From Candidatus Effluviviaceae Genus I sp. (GTDB lineage: Bacteria > Joyebacterota > Joyebacteria > Joyebacterales > Joyebacteraceae): a stretch of DNA of 33,621 bases. How positions within the stretch are numbered: position 1 is the stretch's first letter; each line of letters starts with the position of its first letter. Made by a program: the position numbers and the translations under genes. Below are positions 25,271-32,587 of the stretch, piece by piece. The notes under the pieces are model-generated. The model was not told the DNA's origin, made no database searches, and was given only the letters and a program-made list of their open reading frames with translations. The stretch covers positions 1 to 33,621 of the forward strand of contig VGIX01000019.1 of NCBI GenBank assembly GCA_016867725.1. The letters run 5' to 3'.

Positions 25271-26025
25271 GGCCGCGACGCGGTCCGACCACGGCCGCCT
25301 GCGCGCTGCTCGCGGCCGCCCTGCTCGTCGGATGCCGGCCGGTCGCCGACGGCAGCTCGCGACCCGAGCCGGCCGACCAGCAGGCGTCGGCGCGGGCGCG
25401 CATGGTCTCGCAGCAGATCCAGGCGCGAGGCGTGACGGACCCTCGCGTGCTCGATGCCATGCGGCGCGTCCCGAGGCACCTCTTCGTCCCGGAGGATCTC
25501 GCCTCACAAGCTCACGCGGACCACCCGCTCCCGATCGGGCACGACCAGACCATCTCGCAGCCGTACGTCGTCGCGCTCATGACCGAGCTGGCCGACATCG
25601 GACCCGGTGAGCGGGCGCTCGAGATCGGCACGGGCTCCGGCTACCAGGCGGCGGTGCTCGCCGAGCTGGCCGACAGCGTGTACACGATCGAGATCGTCGA
25701 GCCGCTCGCGGCGGAGGCGGCCGAGAGGCTTCGTCGCCTCGGATACGGCAACGTCGTCGTCCGGAGCGGCGACGGCTACCGCGGATGGCCCGACCGCGCG
25801 CCGTTCGACGCGATCGTCGTCACGGCCGCGCCCGGTCACGTGCCGCAACCGCTCCTCGACCAGCTCGCCGTCGGCGGGAAGCTCGTCATCCCGGTGGGAG
25901 AGGTCATCCAGGAGCTTCGTGAGATCACGCGAACGGACACGGGATTCGTCGAGCGGAGCGTGCTTCCCGTGCGGTTCGTTCCGATGACGGGCGAGGCGGA
26001 ACGGCGCGGCGCCGGCGGCCGGTGA
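25267..26025 (+). CDS. pcm: Protein-L-isoaspartate O-methyltransferase with lipoprotein signal
   Basis: The 252-residue protein shows the PCMT fold: MVSQQIQARGVTDPRVLDAM, then VPRHLFVPE, DQTISQPYVVA, the SAM loop EIGTGSGYQAAVL, and LAVGGKLVIPVG. The family repairs isoaspartyl damage in proteins using SAM. The GTG at 25267 overlaps the previous stop by four bases and gives a signal sequence with a lipobox (LVGC, Cys23), so the enzyme should be an exported lipoprotein. The family is mainly cytosolic, though signal-bearing members occur. SAM is not expected outside the cytoplasm, so either the signal is unused, the true start is internal (ATG near 25402), or the activity differs. Confidence 0.88.
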   Translation: MRPRRGPTTAACALLAAALLVGCRPVADGSSRPEPADQQASARARMVSQQIQARGVTDPRVLDAMRRVPRHLFVPEDLASQAHADHPLPIGHDQTISQPYVVALMTELADIGPGERALEIGTGSGYQAAVLAELADSVYTIEIVEPLAAEAAERLRRLGYGNVVVRSGDGYRGWPDRAPFDAIVVTAAPGHVPQPLLDQLAVGGKLVIPVGEVIQELREITRTDTGFVERSVLPVRFVPMTGEAERRGAGGR

Positions 26026-26042
26026 CGCGCGGGGAGGTCCCC

Positions 26043-26678
26043 TTGTTCGGCAGGCTCCTCGATCTCGACACGGCGCTCTTCCGCCTTGCGAACGGCGCCG
26101 CGGGACATCCGGCGATCGACCGCGTCATGGTCTTCGTGACGACACAGGACCACTGGGTCCCGGTGCTTGCCGGTCTGTGGATCGCGCTCGTCGTCTGGGG
26201 AGGGAAGAAGGGCAGGATGGCGGCCGCGATGCTCGTCATCGCCGTCGCGCTCTCGGACCAGCTCTCTTGCAGCGTGCTCAAGCCGCTCGTCGCCCGCGTG
26301 CGCCCGTCGAACGCGCTTCCCGCGGACGCGGTGCGTCTGCTCGTCGGGCGCTCCAAGGCGTTCTCGTTCCCGTCGGCGCACGCCGCGAACTCGTTCGCCG
26401 CAGCGACGGTCCTCTCGTGGAGGTGGCCGCGGTTCGCGCTCCTCGCGTTCGCGCTCGCAGCGCTCGTGGCCTACTCCAGGGTGCGCGTCGGACTGCACTA
26501 CCCGGGCGATGTCCTGGGCGGCGCGGTCGTGGGCCTCACGTGCGGACGCGGCGCCATCTGGATGGTCGCCGCGTCCGCACGATGGTTCGATCGCGTGAGG
26601 GCCTCGCGCCGAGGCCCGGATCCTACGGATGCTCCTCGATCCTCTCCTCCTGCGGGGTCGGTCGCCTCAGAACCGTGA
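26043..26678 (+). CDS. PAP2-type membrane phosphatase
   Basis: This integral membrane phosphatase likely acts on lipid phosphates or diphosphates such as undecaprenyl diphosphate. The 211-residue protein has about five hydrophobic segments and all three PAP2 motifs: K80-x6-R87-P88 (KPLVARVRPS), PSAH with His113, and S-R146-x5-H152-xxx-D156 (SRVRVGLHYPGD). The start at TTG 26043 is favoured by GGGGAGG (26031-26037); a GTG at 26022 overlapping the pcm stop is the alternative. Its hydrophilic C-terminus (about 180-211) is encoded in DNA shared with the end of the M16 gene on the other strand. Confidence 0.88.
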   Translation: MFGRLLDLDTALFRLANGAAGHPAIDRVMVFVTTQDHWVPVLAGLWIALVVWGGKKGRMAAAMLVIAVALSDQLSCSVLKPLVARVRPSNALPADAVRLLVGRSKAFSFPSAHAANSFAAATVLSWRWPRFALLAFALAALVAYSRVRVGLHYPGDVLGGAVVGLTCGRGAIWMVAASARWFDRVRASRRGPDPTDAPRSSPPAGSVASEP

Positions 26679-29238
26679 CGGGGTCTCTGAGGTACCTCTG
26701 CGCGACCCTCAGGACGTCGTCCTTCGTGACGGCCCCGATCCTCTCACGATAGTCCTCGTTGTGGCGCGGTCCGAGCCCGTAGAGCTCGCTGATCGCCGCG
26801 TCCCTCGCCTGCGAGGAGTTCGTCTGCCGCTGCGTCTCGTTCATCACGATGCAGAGCTGCTTGGCGTGCTCGAGCTCCTCGTCCGTGACCGGCGCCGAGG
26901 CGATGCGCGCGACGTGCCCGTCGATGATGTTCAGGACCTGCTCGAGCGCCTCGTCGTACGTCGCCGCGTAGATGCCGAAGTAGCCCCTGTCGATCCCGGT
27001 CCAGTTGTACGCGTGCACGACGTAGACCAGCGAGTTGCCCCGAAGGTCGGTGTGCAGCCAGCCGCCGGGGTAGTTGATGCCGGAGATGATGCCGTCCAGC
27101 ACGTCCATCGCGTGGCGGTCCTTCGACGAGTACGGCATGCCCTCGTAGCCCATGAAGATCACCGTCTGCGCGCGGTTGTGATAGCTCGTGAGCCGCCCGG
27201 GCTCCGTGCGCGCGTCGGCCGCGACCGGCGGCGGCAGGGTGCGCTTCGACGGCGTCCAGCCCTTGAACAGCTTCCGCACCTGGCCGACCACCTCCTCCGC
27301 CTTCACGTCGCCGAACACCGTGAGAACGGTGTTGCCGGGCGTGACGCGCGACGCGTGGAAGGCGGCGAGGTCGTCCCGCGTGAGCGCCGCCACCGTCTCG
27401 CTCGTGCCCGCGGGGCAGCGGCCGTACGGGTGGCCCGCGAAGAGCTCCGCGACCATCCTGTCCATGGCGTCGGTGGTCCAGTCGTCGCGCCGGGCGAGGA
27501 GCTGCGCCTGGATGAGAGATCGCTCCTTCTCGATCTCGGCGCGATCGAACCTCGGGTTCTGCATGACGTCGGCGAGGATCGCGAGTCCCCTCGGGAAGTC
27601 CTCGCGGAGCACCGTCATGTCGCACTCGATCCTCGTGTGGTTGGCGCTGCACGAGAGCGACGCGCCCATCGCGTCGAGCTCGCGGCTGATGCGCTCTCCG
27701 GTCATCTTCTTCGTGCCGCGGGGCAGCATGCGCGCGACGAAGTTCGCGGAGCCGGCCGTATCATCACTCTCGACGCGCGCGCCGGCGAGCGTGTAGCTCC
27801 CGATGGAGACGATGGGGTTCGTGCGGTTCTCCTTCACGAGGAGCGTGAGCCCGTTCGGGAGGACGTACCCCTTGAGCTCACCGATCTCGGCGTCGGCTGC
27901 GCGGGCCCTCTCAGGCGCCGCGTCCCGCGCGGGCTCGAGCACCGCGACCGTGAGGTTGTCGTCGCGGAAGTACCTTCTCACGGCGGCCTGGATCTGGTCG
28001 GCGGTCACACCCTGGATGCGCTCGGCGTACCGCCGATCGAAGTCGGGGGTCCCCGCGCTCAGCTCCGACGTGCCGAGACTCGAGGCGATGCTCTCCATGT
28101 CCTGCCGTCCGAAGAAGAACTCCGCCGTCTTGAGCTTCTTCGCCGTGGCCAGCTCCTCGCCGGTGACCTTCCTGTTCCTGAGCGCGTAGATCTCCTCGGC
28201 GGCGACGCGCACCGCTTCGTCGATGTTGGCGGGGTCGAGGGCCATGCTGACGGAGAAGCTGCCCGCGTCGTAGGACGGAGTGTGCGAGGACGTGCTGACG
28301 GAGTACACGAGGCCCAGCTCCTCGACGAGCCTCCTGTGCAGCCTCGAGCTCTTGCCCTCGGACAGCACGAACGACAGGATGTCCAGCGGGTAGAGGTCGG
28401 GATGGGCGAGCGGCACCGTGTGGTAGCCCATGAGGACGTACGCCATGTCGAGGTCGCGCTGCTCGCGCTGCTCGCGCCGCCCCAGCTGCGGCGGCTCCGA
28501 GGGGAGCGTCGGAAGCTCGATGGGCCTTCGGGGATACGGCCGGAACGCCTCGCGGACCTTCGCGTACGCCTCCTCGGCGTCGACGTCGCCGACGACCACG
28601 AACACCATGTTGTTGGGCACGTACATCCGCGAGTAGTAGTCGAGCACGTCGTTCCGGGTCAGCTGCAGGAAGTTCTCCACGTAGCCGATGACGGGGTACT
28701 TCGTCGGGTGGACGCGGAACATGGTCTCGCCGTAGAGGTTGTACAGCCGCCTCCTCGGCTCGTCGTAGCCCATGTTGATCTCGCGCGTGATGATGCCCTG
28801 CTGGGTGTCCACGGCCTCCTGAGGCATCGTGGAGTTCATCATCTGGTCCACCAGGAGGTCGAGGGCCTTGTCGAAGTTGTCGCGCGACGTCTCGATGAAG
28901 TAGCAGGCGTGGTCCTTGGTCGTGTACGCGTTGTGTCCCCCGCCGATCGCCTCGATCTCCTTCTCGATCTGTTCCATCGAGCGCGTGGTCGTCTCATCGC
29001 CGATGAGGTGCTCGACGTAGTGAGAGATCCCCGCTCCCAGGTACTTCCCCTCGAGGATGGACCCGGCGCGGACGTAGCAGCGGACGTTCACGACCGGCGC
29101 CGACCGGTTCTCCTGGACGATGACCGTGAGGCCGTTCTCCGGCAGGACCCTCCTGATGAAGTCCGACGCGGCCGCCGTCCCGCACAGGAGCAGCGCGACG
29201 ACAGCCGTCAGGCACAAGGCGCGCGCGATCGAACGCAT
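26623..29238 (-). CDS. Exported M16 family zinc peptidase, two-lobed with one active site
   Basis: M16 peptidases are clamshell zinc enzymes that cut peptides. The 871-residue protein starts at the ATG at 29238, with a signal peptide (about 1-24, ALCLTAVVALLLCGTAAA). The N-terminal lobe carries the inverted zinc motif H73-x-x-E76-H77 and the third ligand Glu153, exactly 76 residues after His77 as in the family. The second lobe (about 470-871) has the same fold but no HxxEH (FVARMLPRG instead), so it is a non-catalytic half. The pair is thus fused in one chain rather than made as separate subunits. It has a good - strand promoter and no terminator before its convergent neighbour. Confidence 0.94.
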   Translation of the reverse strand: MRSIARALCLTAVVALLLCGTAAASDFIRRVLPENGLTVIVQENRSAPVVNVRCYVRAGSILEGKYLGAGISHYVEHLIGDETTTRSMEQIEKEIEAIGGGHNAYTTKDHACYFIETSRDNFDKALDLLVDQMMNSTMPQEAVDTQQGIITREINMGYDEPRRRLYNLYGETMFRVHPTKYPVIGYVENFLQLTRNDVLDYYSRMYVPNNMVFVVVGDVDAEEAYAKVREAFRPYPRRPIELPTLPSEPPQLGRREQREQRDLDMAYVLMGYHTVPLAHPDLYPLDILSFVLSEGKSSRLHRRLVEELGLVYSVSTSSHTPSYDAGSFSVSMALDPANIDEAVRVAAEEIYALRNRKVTGEELATAKKLKTAEFFFGRQDMESIASSLGTSELSAGTPDFDRRYAERIQGVTADQIQAAVRRYFRDDNLTVAVLEPARDAAPERARAADAEIGELKGYVLPNGLTLLVKENRTNPIVSIGSYTLAGARVESDDTAGSANFVARMLPRGTKKMTGERISRELDAMGASLSCSANHTRIECDMTVLREDFPRGLAILADVMQNPRFDRAEIEKERSLIQAQLLARRDDWTTDAMDRMVAELFAGHPYGRCPAGTSETVAALTRDDLAAFHASRVTPGNTVLTVFGDVKAEEVVGQVRKLFKGWTPSKRTLPPPVAADARTEPGRLTSYHNRAQTVIFMGYEGMPYSSKDRHAMDVLDGIISGINYPGGWLHTDLRGNSLVYVVHAYNWTGIDRGYFGIYAATYDEALEQVLNIIDGHVARIASAPVTDEELEHAKQLCIVMNETQRQTNSSQARDAAISELYGLGPRHNEDYRERIGAVTKDDVLRVAQRYLRDPVTVLRRPTPQEERIEEHP

Positions 29239-29344
29239 GTCCTCATCTCCCCGGCGGCCCGTGCCGCCTGTCCGTGAAAGCGGGCCGTCGACGCTGGCGC
29301 TGGCGGCGCCGGCCGACGGCCTGCGAGTGAACGCGTTGGCATCA

Positions 29345-29373
29345 ACTCTAGGCCGACGAGCTCCCCCGGTCAA
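29345..29373 (-). promoter_or_regulatory. Promoter of the M16 peptidase gene
   Basis: On the - strand, TTGACC (29373-29368) and TAGAGT (29350-29345) lie 17 bases apart. The leader would be about 100 bases. This promoter and the + strand promoter at 29425 diverge within 100 bases. Confidence 0.65.
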
Positions 29374-29424
29374 GCCGGACCTCGCAGGCAGGCGGTAGGT
29401 GGGACACGGGCGCCGTCTTGGTGG

Positions 29425-29453
29425 TTGATTCGGGCGGCTGCTGCATCTACCAT
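29425..29453 (+). promoter_or_regulatory. Promoter of the inositol phosphatase-rsgA-GlmU-like operon
   Basis: TTGATT (29425-29430) and TACCAT (29448-29453) lie 17 bases apart. The predicted start of transcription is about 29460, almost at the ATG (29463), which lacks a ribosome binding site, so the message may be leaderless. Confidence 0.5.
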
Positions 29454-29462
29454 GTCGACTCC

Positions 29463-30230
29463 ATGGGAGATGCGCTTACGACGGCCATCGAGGCGGCGCG
29501 CACGGCGGGGGGAATCCTCGCGGCCGGCTTCGAGCGTCCGATGGACGTGGCCCTGAAGAGCCCGCGGGAGCTCGTGACGACGATGGACCGGGCCGCCGAG
29601 GACGCCATCGTGCGCGCCATCCGCGACGCCTTCCCGGGAGACGCCATCCTCGCTGAGGAGGGTTCTTCGAAGGCCGGCAGCACCGGGAGGGTCTGGATCG
29701 TCGATCCGCTCGACGGCACGAACAACTACGCGCACGGGTATCCGTTCTTCTCCGTGGCGATCGGGGTGGAAGAGGACGGCGCGCCGGCGGCGGGCGTCGT
29801 CTATGACCCCCTGCGCGACGAGATGTTCGCGGCCGAAGCCGGCGGCGGGGCGACGCTGAACGGGAGGCCGCTTCGCGTGTCGGACGCGGGAGCGCTCGCT
29901 GACTCACTCGTCGCAACAGGGTTCCCGTACGACAGAAGCGAGCGCACGGACAACAACCTCGCGAACCTCAACAGGGTCGTGCTCGCCGCGCGGGGGATCC
30001 GGCGCGCCGGATCGGCCGCGCTCGATCTCGCGTACGTCGCGCGCGGGCGTCTGGACGGCTACTGGGAGCTCGGGCTCAGGCCATGGGACGTCGCCGCCGG
30101 CGGGCTCGTCGTCCGCGAGGCAGGCGGCGCCGTCACGAACTTCGGCGGCGGCGCGTGGGACCACAGGCGCGGCGACATCGTCGCGAGCAACGGACGGATC
30201 CACGCTGAGCTGCTGTCGCACATACGATAG
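29463..30230 (+). CDS. Inositol monophosphatase family protein (SuhB-like)
   Basis: The family uses Mg to dephosphorylate inositol phosphates and related sugars or nucleotide phosphates; some members act in rRNA antitermination. The 255-residue length is normal. Metal-binding motifs are AEEG (Glu65, Glu66), VDPLDGTNN (Asp81, Asp84) and the C-terminal WDVAAG (Asp209), with GSAALDLAYVA before it. The ATG at 29463 matches the usual N-terminus; no ribosome binding site precedes it, and the promoter -10 ends 10 bases before it. An earlier start at 29418 would overlap the promoter. rsgA follows 54 bases downstream. Confidence 0.92.
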   Translation: MGDALTTAIEAARTAGGILAAGFERPMDVALKSPRELVTTMDRAAEDAIVRAIRDAFPGDAILAEEGSSKAGSTGRVWIVDPLDGTNNYAHGYPFFSVAIGVEEDGAPAAGVVYDPLRDEMFAAEAGGGATLNGRPLRVSDAGALADSLVATGFPYDRSERTDNNLANLNRVVLAARGIRRAGSAALDLAYVARGRLDGYWELGLRPWDVAAGGLVVREAGGAVTNFGGGAWDHRRGDIVASNGRIHAELLSHIR

Positions 30231-30284
30231 GGCTGCCGCGGCCTGTGCCGCTGCCGTCACCGCGGTGCGGGACCGCATCGGACC

Positions 30285-31208
30285 ATGAGCGAGCACGTCG
30301 AGGGAACCGTCGTCGCGTGCCACAGGGACGACTGGGAGGTCGCCCTGGACAGCGGCCTTGTGATCCGGTCGAGCCTCAGGGGGCGCCACTTCATCGCCTT
30401 CACGGAGGGCGACAAACCCATCGCTCCGGGCGATCGCGTGCGTCTCGAGATGCTCGACGACGGAACGGGTGTCATCAACGACGTGCTGCCGCGCGCGACC
30501 GTGCTCTCGCGACGCCTCCCGGGCGCGAAGCGCGCGACCGAACAGGTGGTCGTCGCGAACGCGGACCAGCTCGTCGTTGTCGCGTCCTTCGGCGAACCGC
30601 GGCTCAACCGGAGACTCATCGACCGCTTCCTCGTTGTTGCTGAGGAGGCGGGGCTCTCATCGGTCGTGGCGCTCAACAAGATCGACCTGTCGACGGACGA
30701 CGAGCGGCGCGCCGCGGCGAGAGCCTACGAGCTGGCGGACTACCCGGTCGTCCTGACGTGCGCGCAGGATGGGAGCGGTGTCGCAGAGCTTTCCGGGCGC
30801 ATGACCGGCAGATTCTCCGTTCTCGCCGGTCCCAGCGGGGCTGGGAAGAGCTCACTGCTCAACGCGCTGGAGCCGGGCCTGGGCATCCGGGTAGCGGCGG
30901 TGAGCCGGAAGACGGGGAAGGGGAGGCACACGACATCGAGCGTCACCGTCTTCCGGCTCTCCGCAGGGGGAATGGTCGTCGACACGCCGGGGTTCCGTGA
31001 GCTCGGGCTGTGGCGCGTGCGTTCAGAGGACATCGGGGACCTGTTCCCGGAGATCCGCAGGCACGCCCCCCGGTGCAGGTTCAAGGCATGCAGCCACGGT
31101 CTGGAGCCGGACTGCGCGGTGAAGCAGGCGGTGGCCGCTGGGGACATCGACCACGGGCGCTATGAGAGCTACCTCAAGCTCAGGTCCGAGCTGGCTGCGC
31201 CGGAGTGA
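30285..31208 (+). CDS. rsgA: Ribosome small subunit-dependent GTPase A
   Basis: RsgA is a circularly permuted GTPase that checks late 30S assembly. The 307-residue protein has an N-terminal OB domain (about 1-70), the permuted GTPase order G4 (NKID, about 131), G1 (GPSGAGKSS, about 182) and G3 (DTPGFRELGLW), and a C-terminal zinc knuckle with Cys264, Cys269, His271 and Cys277, the Cx4CxHx5C pattern of the family. The ATG has only a weak upstream site. In Bacillus this gene lies between the PASTA kinase and rpe; here it has moved away from that cluster. Confidence 0.95.
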   Translation: MSEHVEGTVVACHRDDWEVALDSGLVIRSSLRGRHFIAFTEGDKPIAPGDRVRLEMLDDGTGVINDVLPRATVLSRRLPGAKRATEQVVVANADQLVVVASFGEPRLNRRLIDRFLVVAEEAGLSSVVALNKIDLSTDDERRAAARAYELADYPVVLTCAQDGSGVAELSGRMTGRFSVLAGPSGAGKSSLLNALEPGLGIRVAAVSRKTGKGRHTTSSVTVFRLSAGGMVVDTPGFRELGLWRVRSEDIGDLFPEIRRHAPRCRFKACSHGLEPDCAVKQAVAAGDIDHGRYESYLKLRSELAAPE

Positions 31209-31282
31209 TGCCGGCGCAAGGTCCGAGTCACGCGGCAACCCGGGGCCGCGGCGCCGCCAGCGGGTGAAAGGGGATGGTCGTC

Positions 31283-32518
31283 ATGCAGGTGGTGTTGTTC
31301 GAGGACGGTCAGCACCGCGCCTTCGGACCGCTTACGTCGCTTCGCCCGATGTTCTCCTTGAGATGCGGCGTATTCCGTCTCCGTGAGAAGTGGGAGATGC
31401 GCCGTCCCCGGTGGCGCGTGGCGCTGCTGCCGAGGGCGGAGCTCGCCGACGTGTTCGCCGAGGAGTTGCCCCGGCGAGGCATCGACGGGCTCGGCGACGG
31501 GCCGACAGTCCTCGTGTCGGGGAGGGCGCTTGCGGACGAGCGGCTGCTCGCGGCCGCCGAGGCGGTGTCGGGCGAGGCGGTCCTTCGGGCGGGCAACGCC
31601 GCCGTCGGCGCCCGGATCGAGCGCGACGTCCGAGGGCGCGTCGGAGCGTTCGGGCGGTCGGGAGGTGATGTCGCCGTGCTCGGCATCGACGCCGCGGTCG
31701 ACGTCCCGGCTCGCCTGGTCTCCCGCCCCTGGGATATCGTGGAGCTCACGGCGGGAGAGATCGCGGCCGACGCCGAGCTGCGCGGCGTGCTGTGCGGCGT
31801 GAAGGGGCTCGTGCACCCGGGGGCTCACCTCATCGAGCCGGGCCGCGTCGCGATCGGCGAAGGAGCGACGGTGGGGCCCGGCGCGGTGATCGACGCCGCC
31901 GCGGGCCCCGTGGTGATCGGCGAGGGAGCGACCGTCATGGCGAACGCGGTCGTCATCGGCCCGGCGGCTGTCGGCGCGCGGTCCGTCGTGAGGGCCGGCG
32001 CGCGGATCTACGGAGGGACCTCCATCGGCCCGGTGTGCAAAGTCGGGGGAGAGGTAGAGGCGTCCGTTCTCCAGTCGTTCACGAACAAGCAGCACGACGG
32101 GTTCCTGGGGCACTCGTATCTCGGAAGCTGGGTCAACATCGGGGCTGCGACCGACGGGAGCGATCTCAAGAACAACTACGGAGATGTGCGCGTTGAGATC
32201 GGCGGCGAGCTCGTGGACACCGGGCTCACGCACGTCGGGGCCGTGGTCGGTGACCACTCCAAGACGGCGATCGGCACGAAGCTCGGCACCGGGACCGTCG
32301 TCGGCGCGTTCTGCAGTGTGCTGTCGTCCGGACCGACGCCCAGGAGCATCCCGGCGTTCTCGTGGGGCACAGGGGGCGGGTTCGTTCTCCACGACGTCGA
32401 CAGGGCACTCGCCACTGCGCGACGCGTCATGGCGCGGAGGGGCATGACGCTGACAGCGGCCTACGAAGCCCGAGTCCGCGCGCTCTTCCGCGAGGCGCGG
32501 CCGGACGCCGCGCTGTGA
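31283..32518 (+). CDS. GlmU-like sugar nucleotidyl/acetyl-transferase (alternative GlmU family)
   Basis: The 411-residue protein resembles the alternative GlmU family found in Bacteroidetes and others, thought to make UDP-GlcNAc or related sugar precursors. The N-terminal half has the conserved opening VVLFEDGQHRAFGPLT but not the classical GxGTRM nucleotidyltransferase loop. The C-terminal half is a left-handed beta-helix with hexapeptide repeats (IGEGATVGPGAVI) and the block SFTNKQHDGFLGHSYLGSW, then NIGAATDGSDLKNNYG. ATG 31283 fits AAGGGG at 31268-31273 better than ATG 31274. Its last base lies 16 bases before the shared hairpin terminator. Confidence 0.88.
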   Translation: MQVVLFEDGQHRAFGPLTSLRPMFSLRCGVFRLREKWEMRRPRWRVALLPRAELADVFAEELPRRGIDGLGDGPTVLVSGRALADERLLAAAEAVSGEAVLRAGNAAVGARIERDVRGRVGAFGRSGGDVAVLGIDAAVDVPARLVSRPWDIVELTAGEIAADAELRGVLCGVKGLVHPGAHLIEPGRVAIGEGATVGPGAVIDAAAGPVVIGEGATVMANAVVIGPAAVGARSVVRAGARIYGGTSIGPVCKVGGEVEASVLQSFTNKQHDGFLGHSYLGSWVNIGAATDGSDLKNNYGDVRVEIGGELVDTGLTHVGAVVGDHSKTAIGTKLGTGTVVGAFCSVLSSGPTPRSIPAFSWGTGGGFVLHDVDRALATARRVMARRGMTLTAAYEARVRALFREARPDAAL

Positions 32519-32533
32519 CGCGGCGTGACAGCG

Positions 32534-32568
32534 CGACGCCCCCGCCAGGCGGCGGGGGCGTCGTCTCT
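32534..32568. terminator. Bidirectional hairpin between convergent genes
   Basis: A perfect 13-bp stem (32534-32546 and 32551-32563, CGACGCCCCCGCC and its complement) has the loop AGGC. On the + strand it is followed by TCTCTGT. It lies between the GlmU-like gene and the convergent PDZ gene and could end both transcripts. Confidence 0.7.
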
Positions 32569-32587
32569 GTGCGGCAAGCAGGGACGC

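Noticed and set aside
22013-25507. A 1164-codon open frame on the - strand opposite the membrane-synthase gene
   Set aside because: The product is Arg/Asp/Glu/His-rich without domains, and the + strand frame is clearly a real protein. It is a shadow.
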